The notes: generated by a model not told the origin, from the letters alone. DNA of 64,000 nt from Blastococcus sp. URHD0036 (GCF_000701365.1 NZ_JNIK01000015.1:124001-188000), one strand, 5' to 3'; positions 41,640 through 50,519 are shown, counted from the first letter of the stretch. A program made the numbers and translations.

Positions 41640-42908
41640 ATGACCGACGTCACCGCGATCGACCCCTTCACCGACCAGGCGACGGCGCTCGATCCGTACG
41701 CCTACTACGACTCCCTCGTCCGCGAGCACCCGGTGTACATGGACACCCGGTACGGCTGCGCCGTCGTGTCCGGCTTCGAGGAGGCCCTCACCGTCTTCCG
41801 GGACTCCGAGACCTTCTCGTCGGCCAACGTGGTGACCGGGCCGATGTCCCCGTTCCCCGAGGGCGTCGAGGTGGCGGGCGACGACATCACCGAACTCGTC
41901 GAGCGGTACCGGGGCCAGATGGCGCAGGGCGACCAGATCGTCACCTTCGACCCGCCGACGCACACGGCGCACCGGGCGCTGCTCATGGGTCTGATCACCC
42001 CGAAGCGCCTGCAGGAGAACGAGGAGTTCGTCCACCGCCTGACCGACCGCCAGCTCGACGTCGTCCTGGCCCGGGGCGGCTGCGAGTACATCGACGACTA
42101 CGCCCAGCCGTACACCCTGCTGATCATCGCCGACCTGCTCGGCGTGCCCGAGTCCGACCACCAGCGGCTGCTCTCGATCATGGGCCTGGGTGAGGAGCTG
42201 AGCGACTCGCACGAGGGCGGCGGCGGGCTGCACCGTTCGCTGTCGCCGCTGTACGACTACTTCGTCGAGCGGATCGAGGAACGGCGGCGCGAGCCCCGCG
42301 GGGACGTGCTGACCGGCATGGCGATGGCGACCTACCCCGACGGCACGGTCCCGGAGCCGCTCGAGGTCGCGCGGATCGCGTCCAACCTGTTCGCCGCCGG
42401 CCAGGAGACCACCGTCCGGCTGCTGGGCACGGCCCTGCAGATCATCGCCGACGACCCGGCCCTGCAGGCGGCGCTGCGGGCCGACCGCGCGCTGATCCCG
42501 AGGTTCATCGAGGAGACGCTGCGGACGCAGGGGCCGGTCAAGGGCGTCTTCCGGCTGGTCCGGAGGTCGACCACGCTCGGCGGCGTGGACCTGCCCGCGG
42601 GCAGCCGGGTGCTGGTGCTGCACGGGGCGGCCAACCGGGACCCCCGCCAGTTCGAGGAGCCCATGGAGTTCCGTCCCGACCGGCCGAACGTGCGCCGGCA
42701 CGTCGCGTTCGGGCACGGGGTCCACACCTGCCCCGGGGCGCCGCTGGCGCGCACGGAGGTCCGCATCTCCATCGAGCGGCTGTTCGACCGGACCACGGAC
42801 ATCGCCGTCTCCGAGGCCCACCACGGCCCGGCCGGTGCCCGTCGCTACCAGTACATGCCGACCTTCATGTTCCGTGGCATCACCCACCTGCACCTGGAGT
42901 TCAGCTGA
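41640..42908 (+). CDS. cytochrome P450
   Basis: 422 residues, ATG at 41640. I-helix AAGQETT (252-258, with Gln before Glu-Thr-Thr), E292-x-x-R295 and the heme loop [10 protein letters not shown] with Cys364. It is only distantly like the P450 at 38299. The stop and the ferredoxin ATG share one base, so the enzyme and its electron donor are made together. Steroid- and terpene-type P450s (CYP125/142-like neighbours) share this arrangement; the substrate here is unknown. Confidence 0.93.
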   Translation: MTDVTAIDPFTDQATALDPYAYYDSLVREHPVYMDTRYGCAVVSGFEEALTVFRDSETFSSANVVTGPMSPFPEGVEVAGDDITELVERYRGQMAQGDQIVTFDPPTHTAHRALLMGLITPKRLQENEEFVHRLTDRQLDVVLARGGCEYIDDYAQPYTLLIIADLLGVPESDHQRLLSIMGLGEELSDSHEGGGGLHRSLSPLYDYFVERIEERRREPRGDVLTGMAMATYPDGTVPEPLEVARIASNLFAAGQETTVRLLGTALQIIADDPALQAALRADRALIPRFIEETLRTQGPVKGVFRLVRRSTTLGGVDLPAGSRVLVLHGAANRDPRQFEEPMEFRPDRPNVRRHVAFGHGVHTCPGAPLARTEVRISIERLFDRTTDIAVSEAHHGPAGARRYQYMPTFMFRGITHLHLEFS

Positions 42909-43135
42909 TGACGGCCGACCGAGGTGGAGGGCCACCCCTGGACATCCGCGTCGACCGCGACCTCTGCATGGGGTCGGGGCAGTGCACGATCTACGCGCCG
43001 CGGACCTTCGCCCAGGACGACGCGACCATCGCCTACGTCCTCAACCCGGACGGCGGCACCGAGGAGGAGGTCCGGGACGCGATCTCGGCCTGCCCGACCG
43101 GGGCGCTGAGCATCGCGGGCGAGACGGGGGACTGA
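42908..43135 (+). CDS. [3Fe-4S] ferredoxin partner of the P450
   Basis: 75 residues, ATG overlapping the P450 stop. DRDLCMGSGQC (Cys20, Cys26) and ISACPTGAL (Cys62) give the three cysteines of actinobacterial P450 ferredoxins, where the second position of the classic 4-Cys motif is Gly/Ser. It delivers electrons to the P450 upstream and perhaps to the one at 38299. No ferredoxin reductase gene is in the window. Confidence 0.92.
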   Translation: MTADRGGGPPLDIRVDRDLCMGSGQCTIYAPRTFAQDDATIAYVLNPDGGTEEEVRDAISACPTGALSIAGETGD

Positions 43136-43155
43136 CCTACTGCGATCGCAGTAGG
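43136..43155. promoter_or_regulatory. perfect 20-bp palindrome upstream of the beta-glucosidase
   Basis: CCTACTGCGATCGCAGTAGG, symmetrical over all 20 bases, starting at the first base after the ferredoxin stop and 158 bases before the GH3 gene. Too symmetric (no loop) for a good terminator, so a dimer-binding operator fits better. No regulator gene is adjacent. Confidence 0.5.
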
Positions 43156-43313
43156 CGAGAACGGTCCGTCGGCACGACGACGCGGACGCGGCCGGCACCG
43201 ACAGCCCCCGGGCACCCCGCCGCGGATACCGTCGCCATGTTCCGGTTCCTCGAGGAGATCCGCACCCAGATCAGCGCGTCGCCGACGGCGACCTGACGAG
43301 AGGACCGCACCTG

Positions 43314-45563
43314 ATGCCCGCCGACGGAGAGCAGCCCGGGACCGATACGGCGAGGCTGGAGGAGGAGGCCGCGCTCGGCAGCGGGAGGTCGTTCTGGACC
43401 GCGGGCGGGGTGGGCGACGTCCCCTCGGTGCTCGTGACCGACGGGCCGCACGGCCTCCGCAAGCAGGAGGAGGGGGCGGTCGACCACCTCGGACTCGGCG
43501 GCAGCCGGCCGGCGACCTGCTTGCCGCCCGCCGCCGGGCTGGCGCAGTCCTGGGACCCGGAGCTCGCCCAGCGGGTCGGAGAGGCGCTCGGCCGGGAGTG
43601 CCAGGCCGAGGGCGTCGGCGTCCTGCTCGGGCCGGGCATCAACATCCGCCGGGACCCCCGCGGCGGCCGGAACTTCGAGTACTACTCCGAGGACCCTCAC
43701 CTCAGCGGTGTCCTGGGCGCGGCCTGGGTGCGGGGCGTCCAGAGCCAGGGCGTCGGCACCTCGCTCAAGCACTTCGCCGCCAACAACCACGAGCACGACC
43801 GGATGCGGGCGAGCTCGGACGTCGACGAGCGGCCACTGCGCGAGATCTACCTGCGCGCGTTCCAGCGCGTGGTGGAGGACGCCCAGCCGTGGACGGTGAT
43901 GAGCGCCTACAACCGGGTCAACGGCGTGTACGCATCGGAGAACCCGTGGCTGCTCACCGACGTCCTGCGCGGGGAGTGGGGTTTCCAGGGCGCCGTCGTC
44001 AGCGACTGGGGCGCGGTCAACGACCGGGTCGTGGCGGTCGCGGCCGGATTGGACCTGCAGATGCCCGGCCCCGACCCGGCCGGGGACGCCCGCGTCGCCG
44101 CCGCCGTCGGGTCCGGCGACCTGGACGCCGACGCCCTGCGGCGCAGCGCCGGCAAGGTCGCCGAGCTCGCCGCCAAGGTCGCCGCCGGAAGGCGCCCGGA
44201 CGCCACCTACGACGCCGACGCGCACCACGAGCTCGCCCGCGAGGTGGCCGCCCGCTGCGTCGTGCTGCTGAAGAACGACGGCGATCTCCTGCCGTTGGCC
44301 GCCGATGCCGACGTCGCCGTGATCGGCGAGTTCGCCGAGCAGCCGCGCTACCAGGGCGGGGGGAGCTCGCACGTCAACGCGTCCCGGCTGGACGTCCCGC
44401 TGGAGGAGCTCCGGTCGCGCCTGGCGGGGACGGTGGCCTTCGCCCGCGGCTTCACCACCGATGGCTCGGGCGATGTCGATGCGCTGCGGGCCGAGGCGGT
44501 GGAGCTGGGCGGCCGGTCCGGGGTCGCCGTCGTCTTCCTCGGGCTCGCCGCCCGCCAGGAGTCCGAGGGCTTCGACCGCGAGCACATCGATCTGCCCGCT
44601 GACCAGCTCGAGGTGCTGCGCGCCGTGGTAGCGGTGCAGCCGCGGACCGTCGTCGTCCTGTCGCACGGTGGCGTCGTCCGGCTGGCGCCGGTCGTGGACC
44701 TGGTGCCGGCGCTGCTCGACGGGGCGCTGCTGGGCCAGGGCGGCGGCGCGGCGCTGGCCGACGTCCTCACCAGCGCGGTCAACCCCTCGGGCAAGCTCAG
44801 CGAGACGGTGCCGCAGCGGCTCCAGGACGTCCCTGCCTACCTCGACTTCCCCGGCGAGTTCTCGCACGCGCGCTACAGCGAAGGTCTGTTCGTCGGGCAC
44901 CGCTGGTACGACCGCCGCGAGATCGACGTGACCTTCCCCTTCGGGCACGGGCTGTCGTACACGACGTTCGAGGTCTCCGGGCTGGCGCTGACCGCCTCCG
45001 ACGAGGGGATCACCGCCACGGTCACGGTCGTCAACACCGGCGAGCGCGCCGGCCGCGAGGTCGTGCAGTTCTACGCCGGCCTGCCCGGCTCGTCGGTGAC
45101 TCGCGCGGTCCGGGAGCTGAAGGGGTTCGCCTCCGTCGACCTCGCACCGGGCGAGAGCCGGGAGGTCACCGTGCTGCTCCGCCGGGAGGACCTGGCCTAC
45201 TGGAACCCGCGCGTGCAGCGATGGGTCCTCGAGGCCGGCGAGTATCTGGTGCACGCCGGTGTCTCCAGCCGGGACCTCCGCGCGAGCGGGGCCGTCAGCG
45301 TCGCCGGCGACGAGGTGCGGCTACCCGTGACGGCCGAGTCGACGCTGGGCGAGCTCATGGCCGATCCCGAGTTGGGGCCGCAGATCCTCGCCGGCCTGTC
45401 GAGGACGACGCAGCAGGGGGCCGAGCACGGGGACCTCGGCATGGACATGATGCGGATGATCGCGTCGATCCCGGTCAGTCGGCTCGCCGGCTTCGGCGGT
45501 GGCGGGGACGGGGCCTCGCCCCTCGCGCAGCTCCTCGAGGGTGCGACCGGCGCCGAGTCGTGA
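43314..45563 (+). CDS. glycoside hydrolase family 3 beta-glucosidase
   Basis: 749 residues, ATG at 43314 after GAGAGGACC. GH3 N-terminal barrel with TDGPHGLR, GPGINIRRDPRGGRNFEYYSED and LKHFAANN, then the nucleophile D231 in VVSDWGAV; the (alpha/beta)6 domain follows, and a C-terminal fibronectin-III-like domain (FPFGHGLSYTTFE...). No signal peptide, so it acts inside the cell on imported beta-glucosides or on glycosylated natural products. A roughly 90-residue C-terminal tail (ESTLGELMADPELGP...) is typical of intracellular GH3 enzymes. It stands alone on the plus strand. Confidence 0.93.
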   Translation: MPADGEQPGTDTARLEEEAALGSGRSFWTAGGVGDVPSVLVTDGPHGLRKQEEGAVDHLGLGGSRPATCLPPAAGLAQSWDPELAQRVGEALGRECQAEGVGVLLGPGINIRRDPRGGRNFEYYSEDPHLSGVLGAAWVRGVQSQGVGTSLKHFAANNHEHDRMRASSDVDERPLREIYLRAFQRVVEDAQPWTVMSAYNRVNGVYASENPWLLTDVLRGEWGFQGAVVSDWGAVNDRVVAVAAGLDLQMPGPDPAGDARVAAAVGSGDLDADALRRSAGKVAELAAKVAAGRRPDATYDADAHHELAREVAARCVVLLKNDGDLLPLAADADVAVIGEFAEQPRYQGGGSSHVNASRLDVPLEELRSRLAGTVAFARGFTTDGSGDVDALRAEAVELGGRSGVAVVFLGLAARQESEGFDREHIDLPADQLEVLRAVVAVQPRTVVVLSHGGVVRLAPVVDLVPALLDGALLGQGGGAALADVLTSAVNPSGKLSETVPQRLQDVPAYLDFPGEFSHARYSEGLFVGHRWYDRREIDVTFPFGHGLSYTTFEVSGLALTASDEGITATVTVVNTGERAGREVVQFYAGLPGSSVTRAVRELKGFASVDLAPGESREVTVLLRREDLAYWNPRVQRWVLEAGEYLVHAGVSSRDLRASGAVSVAGDEVRLPVTAESTLGELMADPELGPQILAGLSRTTQQGAEHGDLGMDMMRMIASIPVSRLAGFGGGGDGASPLAQLLEGATGAES

Positions 45564-45756
45564 CCGGTCCGATCAGCACACCGGGCACGCCGTTCGCCGA
45601 CCGGCCGGAGGGGCCGAGCAGGCCGGGAACGCTGGCTGGCGGTGCCTGCGGCGGGCGCGACCGGCACCCCCCACGCCCAAGAGAGGCCAGCGGCGAGCAG
45701 GAGGTGGCCCATCAGCTGCCGGTCGCGGAGGACCGCGCAGAGTCGTGGGTCCGGGT

Positions 45757-46293
45757 TCAGCCCGGCACCGCCCCCGTGGTGAGGAGTTCGCCCAGCACGC
45801 GTCCCCAGTAGCGGGCTCGCTCCTCCTCGCCCTCGGCCAGAGGACCCTCGGTGCCGGTGACGAAGAAGTGCTCGGCCGGCGCTGCGATGGTGGCGCCCAG
45901 CTTGCCGAGGAGCTTCTCCTCGGTCTTCGCCGCATGGTCCATCCGGGTCAGCACCGGATGACCCGATCCACGGGTGTCGAACGCCGCGGCGGGTGTGCCC
46001 CGCTGGGTGAGCCGGGCACTTCCCAGCCACTCGTGCAGGCCGGTGTGGGTGTCCGTGATGTGCGCGTCGTTCTGGTCCACGGCGCTCTGCCGGGTGGTGG
46101 GGCGCGGCATCCCGAAGGCGTGGTTCGGTCCGCCCACCACGAGCAGGCCGACGTCCGGGTCGATCTCGGCCGGGGCGTCCGCGGCGGCCACGACGTCCGC
46201 GGGCATGGCATCGGCCAGGCCATCGGCGATCGCGTGCGCGATCACGCGGGCATCGCCGAAGATCGACTCGTACACGATCAGGGCGCGGGTCAT
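45757..46293 (-). CDS. flavodoxin-like protein
   Basis: 178 residues, ATG at 46293. The N-terminal FMN loop region is ALIVYESIFGDARVIAHAIADGL, where the usual T/S-x-T/S-G-N/T phosphate loop reads ESIFGDA, and VVGGPNHAFGMPRP is the second flavin loop. It is probably an electron carrier or flavin sensor for stress conditions. It shares the 195-base gap upstream with a divergent PPOX gene. A second flavodoxin-like gene lies at the right edge of the window. Confidence 0.8.
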   Translation of the reverse strand: MTRALIVYESIFGDARVIAHAIADGLADAMPADVVAAADAPAEIDPDVGLLVVGGPNHAFGMPRPTTRQSAVDQNDAHITDTHTGLHEWLGSARLTQRGTPAAAFDTRGSGHPVLTRMDHAAKTEEKLLGKLGATIAAPAEHFFVTGTEGPLAEGEEERARYWGRVLGELLTTGAVPG

Positions 46294-46458
46294 GTGCGTC
46301 CACCACCATCCGTCGGGTTGCCGTCGCCTCCGACGCTAGGTGGCGGAACGGGGAGCCAGGACCGTCGAAGGGCCTCCGCGCGGAGGACGTAGGTCGGGTC
46401 GACGCGTCGCCGGCTCAGGCCGTTGGTCCTCCGCCCACCGACGAAGAGCCCCGGGTGC

Positions 46459-46472
46459 GGCGCGGAGGTCCC
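46459..46472 (-). promoter_or_regulatory. GGGACCTCSG-type box upstream of the PPOX gene
   Basis: On the minus strand GGGACCTCCGCGCC, 15 bases before the PPOX ATG, in the divergent flavodoxin-PPOX gap. One of several such boxes in the stress island. Confidence 0.35.
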
Positions 46473-46487
46473 GGTCACGCTGGGGGG

Positions 46488-46937
46488 ATGACTGCCGCGC
46501 ATCTGCTCGAGGTGATCCCCGTCGAGGAGTGCCATGCGCTCCTGGCCGGCCACGAGGTCGGACGGATCGGCGTGATCGCCGAGCACTACCCCTTGATCAT
46601 CCCGGTGAACTACGGGATGGACGGACACACCATCGTCGTCCGGACCCACCCCGGGTCGACCCTGGGCGCGGCCGAGCACGCCAACGTGACCTTCGAGGTC
46701 GACGACATCGACCGGACGACCCGCACGGGGTGGAACGTCCTGGTGCGCGGGCTGGCCGAGGAGGTGGGCCCGCACCACCGGGTGGAGCTGGTCCAGCGCA
46801 CGCACGCCGTCGGCGTGGAGGCCTGGGCACCGGGAGAGCACGGCAGCTGGCTGCGGATCATCCCGCAGTCGGTGAGCGGACGCCGCATCGTGCGCGGCCA
46901 GCTCCCCTGGGGAGTGGACGACCGGGCGTATCTCTAG
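46488..46937 (+). CDS. pyridoxamine 5'-phosphate oxidase-fold (PPOX) protein
   Basis: 149 residues, ATG at 46488 (GGGGGG upstream). VEECHALLAGHEVGRIGVIAEHYPLIIPVNYGMDGHTIVVRTHPG is the split-barrel flavin/F420 fold of the Rv-type PPOX proteins found in mycobacterial dormancy regulons. It probably binds flavin and carries out a protective reduction. It converges with the histidine kinase, the stop codons overlapping by 4 bases. A DosR-like box lies in its leader. Confidence 0.85.
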   Translation: MTAAHLLEVIPVEECHALLAGHEVGRIGVIAEHYPLIIPVNYGMDGHTIVVRTHPGSTLGAAEHANVTFEVDDIDRTTRTGWNVLVRGLAEEVGPHHRVELVQRTHAVGVEAWAPGEHGSWLRIIPQSVSGRRIVRGQLPWGVDDRAYL

Positions 46938-48250
46938 CGCGCCGGGGGTTCGCCGGTCCCGTCCTCCGCGGGTGGGAGCACCAGCGTGAGCGACAACGGA
47001 CGCGTGCCGGAGAGGCGGAGTCGTGCCCCCTCGGCGTCGGCGAGCGAGCGGGCCAGCGGCAGGCCCAGCCGGTCCGAGGCGCCGGCGCTCGTCGTGAGTC
47101 CGCGGCGGACGCGCTCGGCGGCGGCCTCGCCGCCGCCCTCGTCGGTGACGTCGAGGGCGAGCAGGCCCCCGGCGTCGCGGGCATTGAGCAGGACGTCCCC
47201 GCTCCCATGGCAGGTCGCGTTGTCGAGGAGCACCGTCAGCACCTGCCGCACCGCGGCCGGCGAGGCCGGCGTGGCGGGCAGACCGGGTTCGCAGCGGGCG
47301 TCCAGGTGCCGGGCGGAGCGCGCCAGGATGGGCGCCCAGGTGTCGGCGAGCTCGGCGACCAGGCGGGGGACGTCGAGCCCGCCGACGGACCGGGTCTCCC
47401 GGGTGAGCGCGAGCAGGTCGTGCACCGTGCCCTCGAGCCGGTCCGTCGCCTGCAGCGCGTCCTGCAGCGCGCGCGTCCGGTCCGCCGGCGGGCAGGTCAG
47501 CGCGCGCTCCAGGTGCAGCCGCAGGCCCGTGAGCGGCGTGCGCAACTGGTGCGAGGCGCGTCCGGCGAAGGACCGCTCGCGGGCCACGAGGTCGCCGAGC
47601 CGGGTCGCCGTCGCGTCCAGTGCGCCGCCCACCTCGTCGAGCTCCGGGATGCCGCTGGGGTCGGAGCGGACGCTGAAGTCGCCGTCGCCGAGCCGGTGGG
47701 CCCCGGCCGCCAGGGCCTCCAGAGGGCGGGTGAGCCGGCGAGCCAGGCCCCGGGCGACCAGGCCGCCGATGAGCACGGCGCCCGCGGCGAGGAGGCCGAG
47801 CACGCCCCAGGCGGTCAGCGTCAGGTGGGTGACCTCGGCCCGTGGGGTCGCCGCTCGTGTCACCGCCAGCACCCGGCCGTCGACGGTCACCGGCACCGCG
47901 ACGACGATCTCGCCGCCGGCGTCCTCGTCGGTGACGACGTCCCCGAGTCGGACGGCGTCCCGGGCGGGGCTGTCGGCGGTGTCCGGCCCGCGGCCGGCGA
48001 GGCGCCGGCCGTCGCCGTCGTAGAGGGCGATCGTCAGATCTGCCTCGGGTGAACGGGACAGGTCGGGGAGGTCGTTCCGTGTCGCCAGCGAGGGCGCGAC
48101 CTCCAGGGCGGTGTCGGCGGCGAGATCGCGCGCCTCGGCCACCTCGTGGTCGAGGGCGTCCCGGTGCGCGACCACTGCGAGGGGCACGCCGAACACCACG
48201 GTGGCCAGTACCGCGGTGAGCACGGCCAGGGTGACGATGCGGCGCTGCAC
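46934..48250 (-). CDS. two-component sensor histidine kinase
   Basis: 438 residues from the GTG at 48250, three bases behind the response regulator. Two membrane helices (about 5-28 and 145-167) enclose an outer sensor domain of about 115 residues; HAMP follows (about 168-222), then the H box RASHQLRTP with His234 and a kinase domain whose N box reads LLDNATCHG. The G1 box DVTDEGGGEAAAERV departs from DxGxG spacing. It senses an envelope signal and phosphorylates the regulator encoded upstream. Stimulus unknown. Confidence 0.9.
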   Translation of the reverse strand: MQRRIVTLAVLTAVLATVVFGVPLAVVAHRDALDHEVAEARDLAADTALEVAPSLATRNDLPDLSRSPEADLTIALYDGDGRRLAGRGPDTADSPARDAVRLGDVVTDEDAGGEIVVAVPVTVDGRVLAVTRAATPRAEVTHLTLTAWGVLGLLAAGAVLIGGLVARGLARRLTRPLEALAAGAHRLGDGDFSVRSDPSGIPELDEVGGALDATATRLGDLVARERSFAGRASHQLRTPLTGLRLHLERALTCPPADRTRALQDALQATDRLEGTVHDLLALTRETRSVGGLDVPRLVAELADTWAPILARSARHLDARCEPGLPATPASPAAVRQVLTVLLDNATCHGSGDVLLNARDAGGLLALDVTDEGGGEAAAERVRRGLTTSAGASDRLGLPLARSLADAEGARLRLSGTRPLSLTLVLPPAEDGTGEPPAR

Positions 48251-48253
48251 GGA

Positions 48254-48961
48254 TCAGCGCCGGGCGTCGTCGTCTACGGAGAGCTCCAGGCGGTAGCCGT
48301 GGCCCCGGAGCGTCGTGATGACCGGAGCACCCGGATCGCCGTCCACCGCGTCCGCCAGCCGCCGGCGCACCGCGGCGACGTGCACGTCCAGCGTCTTCGT
48401 CGAGCCGAACCAGTGGGCGTCCCAGACGTCGCGCATCAGGGTCTCCCGGCTGACGGCCCGGCCGGCGTCGCGCGCCAGCCGTTCGAGCAGTTCGTACTCC
48501 TTGGTCCGGAGCGGGACCTCCCGGCCGGCCACGGCCACCCGCCGCGCCGCGGGATCGACCCGCAGCGCCCCCACCCGCAGCTCCCCGCCGTCCCCGGCCG
48601 GTGCGCGACGGAGGTGGGCCCGCACGCGTGCCTGCAGCTCGGCCAGGCGTACCGGCTTGGTCAGGTAGTCGTCGGCCCCGGCGTCCAGCGCCACGACGAC
48701 GTCGATCTCCTCGGTGCGCGCTGTCAGCACGACGATGACGACGTCGGGCAGCAGCGCCCGGATCCGCCGGCAGACCTCGACGCCGTCCAGGTCGGGCAGA
48801 CCGAGATCGAGCAGGACGAGCGCCGGTGGGTCCGCGCCGCAGCTCGCGACTGCGCCGGCCCCGGTCCGCTCGACGCGCACCGAGTGCCCCTGCCCGTGGA
48901 GAGCGGCGGCCAGGGCGGCCGAGATCACCTCGTCGTCCTCGACGACGAGCAGCGCGGGCAT
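48254..48961 (-). CDS. OmpR/PhoB-family response regulator
   Basis: 235 residues, ATG at 48961. Receiver domain with the acidic pocket (VVEDDEV), phosphate acceptor D52 (LLDLGLPDLDG), Thr in LTARTEE and LTKPVRL; winged-helix output from about 128 (LRTKEYELLERLA..., HVAAVRRRL, TLRGHGYRL). Controls transcription in response to the kinase encoded downstream. Its DNA sites are unknown; it is not of the NarL class, so it is not itself a DosR homologue. Confidence 0.92.
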   Translation of the reverse strand: MPALLVVEDDEVISAALAAALHGQGHSVRVERTGAGAVASCGADPPALVLLDLGLPDLDGVEVCRRIRALLPDVVIVVLTARTEEIDVVVALDAGADDYLTKPVRLAELQARVRAHLRRAPAGDGGELRVGALRVDPAARRVAVAGREVPLRTKEYELLERLARDAGRAVSRETLMRDVWDAHWFGSTKTLDVHVAAVRRRLADAVDGDPGAPVITTLRGHGYRLELSVDDDARR

Positions 48962-49093
48962 CCTCCGAGCGTAGGTCCGGGACTTCTTGCCGGACGTTTG
49001 CCTGCAGCTGACCGACGGCTTCCCGGGAGCGGCCCATCGTCGAGTCGAGCCGGGCCGGATGGGGCCGGCCGGTGCTGGTCCCGGAGGTCGTCG

Positions 49094-49690
49094 ATGCCCG
49101 AGTCCGTGTTCGGACTGCCCGTCCACCCGCTGCTCGTGCACGCCACGGTGGTGCTCGTGCCCCTGGCCGCGCTGGCCCTGCTGCTGCACGTCCTCTGGCC
49201 CGAGGCCCGCCGTCGTCTGGGGATCGTCACCCCGGGCCTGGCCGTCGTGGCGCTGGTGCTGGTGCCTCTCTCCACCCAGAGCGGCGAGAACCTCGAGCAC
49301 CGGCTGCCCGAGAGCGCGCAGATCGAGAAGCACGCCGAGCTGGCCGACGGGATGCTGCCCTGGGCGCTGGCCCTGGCCGTGATGGCGATCGCGGTGTACG
49401 CGCTGGACCGGATCCGATCGCGGCAGGAGGCCCCGACCGGTGCGGTGGCCCGTGGCTCGGGCAGCGTGCTCACCGCCGACAGGGCGGGCGGGGCCGGGGC
49501 ATGGGCGTCACAGCGGTGGGTCTCGATGATCGCCACGGTCCTCGCGCTGGTCGCGGTGGTGGGCCTGGTGCAGCAGGTGGTCCGCGTCGGCCACTCCGGC
49601 GCCACGGCGACGTGGTCCGACGTCCCCAGCGGGTCGTCGGACGGTCCCTCCGGGGACGGCGACGGGGACGGCGACGGCGACGGCGACTGA
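49094..49690 (+). CDS. DUF2231-like membrane protein with Gly-Asp tail
   Basis: 198 residues, ATG at 49094 after CGGAGG. FGLPVHPLLVHATVVLVPLAALALLLHVLW is the DUF2231 start (His-Pro-x2-VHa), and four membrane helices are seen (about 10-33, 42-59, 88-105, 138-160). The last 12 residues are six Gly-Asp pairs coded by a GGSGAC repeat. The family is linked to heme or cation handling at the membrane but lacks a firm role. The acidic tail may bind metal ions. Confidence 0.82.
   Translation: MPESVFGLPVHPLLVHATVVLVPLAALALLLHVLWPEARRRLGIVTPGLAVVALVLVPLSTQSGENLEHRLPESAQIEKHAELADGMLPWALALAVMAIAVYALDRIRSRQEAPTGAVARGSGSVLTADRAGGAGAWASQRWVSMIATVLALVAVVGLVQQVVRVGHSGATATWSDVPSGSSDGPSGDGDGDGDGDGD
49655..49687 (+). 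repeat. GGSGAC hexanucleotide-type repeat
   Basis: Six Gly-Asp codon pairs (GGGGAC or GGCGAC) at the end of the DUF2231-like gene. The run is prone to slippage and tail length may vary between strains. Confidence 0.6.
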
Positions 49691-49703
49691 AGGCCCGGCC
49701 GTC

Positions 49704-49717
49704 GGGACCTCCGCCCC
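49704..49717 (+). promoter_or_regulatory. GGGACCTCSG-type box upstream of the GerW-like gene
   Basis: GGGACCTCCGCCCC, 64 bases before the ATG of the GerW-like gene; identical over 10 bases to the boxes at 46459 and 55128. Confidence 0.4.
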
Positions 49718-49780
49718 CGTGACCGGCGCCCGATGCGGTGCCAGCGTCGGTGCGGCAGTCCGCCGTCACCAGGAGATCGC

Positions 49781-50278
49781 ATGACCGAGACCAGTACCGC
49801 CACCCACCGGAGCCGCGAGGTGCTCGCCTTCGACCGCCCCGTCGAGAGGGACGGTGCGACCGTGATCCCGGCCATGGCCGTGCGCACGCACAGCGCCACC
49901 CGCGCCGATGGTGCCGGGCCGGACGGACGCGGCTTCGATGCCGCGATGTCGGGCGGCCGCCCGCTGGGGGCCTTCGTGGTCCGGGACGGCAGGGTCCGCT
50001 GGCACCCGGTCGTCGACGTGACCCGGCTGCTGACGACGGCGGAGATCGGGGTGGCCGCTGTGCTGGTCGCCCGGCAGCTGGCCCGGCGTCCGAGCGGGGC
50101 GAAGGCGGCGGTGTCCATGGGACCCGGTGGCTGGGTCAGCATGAAGGGCGGCGCCATGGCGGTGCGGCCGGCGCGGAGCCTGTGGCGACGTCCCCGTGCC
50201 GCGAGCGCGCCGGTGGGACGGCGCCCCTGGTGGGCCCGGCTGCTCGCGGCGACGACGCTGGAGTCCCTCGTCGGCTGA
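49781..50278 (+). CDS. GerW/YtfJ-like protein
   Basis: 165 residues, ATG at 49781 after AGGAG. VLAFDRPVERDGATVIPAMAVRTHSATRA and GGRPLGAFVVRDGRVRWHPVVDVTR match the layout of GerW/YtfJ proteins (spore germination proteins in Bacillus, of unknown role in actinobacteria). A basic, tryptophan-containing C-terminal tail (LWRRPRAASAPVGRRPWWARLL) may touch membrane. Placed among stress genes with a DosR-like box upstream. Confidence 0.75.
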   Translation: MTETSTATHRSREVLAFDRPVERDGATVIPAMAVRTHSATRADGAGPDGRGFDAAMSGGRPLGAFVVRDGRVRWHPVVDVTRLLTTAEIGVAAVLVARQLARRPSGAKAAVSMGPGGWVSMKGGAMAVRPARSLWRRPRAASAPVGRRPWWARLLAATTLESLVG

Positions 50279-50288
50279 CGGCCGGCGC

Positions 50289-50519
50289 TCAGCGCCCGGC
50301 CGCCGCCGGGCGGCGGCCCCAGCGGAACCACGCGGCCGGGCCGACGAAGTTCACCGCGATGACCGCCGCCCACACCGCCTTGCGCCCGTTGACCCGCTCG
50401 GCGGGACGGGTGGCGAGGTCGGCCCACGCGGTCGCGGCGAGGGACAGCTACACCGAGGCGAGGGTCAGGAGCAGCGCCCGGCGCCCGGGTGAGAGGTCGG
50501 CCCAGGGGCGTGGGGTCAT
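50289..50519 (-). pseudogene. PLDc_N-type small membrane protein, broken by an in-frame TAG
   Basis: From an ATG at 50519 the frame reads 23 codons, meets TAG (50450-50448), then continues open for 52 more codons to TGA at 50289. The second part (AATAWADLATRPAERVNGRK, then AVWAAVIAVNFVGPAAWFRWG) is the phospholipase-D-nuclease N-terminal membrane motif, and the first part is a matching start. TAG sits where relatives often have Gln (CAG), one base change away. Either a pseudogene, a sequencing error or, less likely, read-through. The last codons form a GGCCGCCGC hairpin. Confidence 0.7.

Noticed and set aside
43237-43296. A 19-residue frame (MFRFLEEIRTQ...) upstream of the beta-glucosidase that could be a leader peptide.
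   Set aside because: No ribosome site, no attenuator-like hairpin after it, and it is the tail of a longer shadow frame.
46934-48961. Idea that the two-component system in the stress island is the DosR-DosS pair.
   Set aside because: The regulator has an OmpR/PhoB winged helix, not a NarL/LuxR helix-turn-helix, and the kinase has an outer-membrane-facing sensor loop rather than GAF domains.
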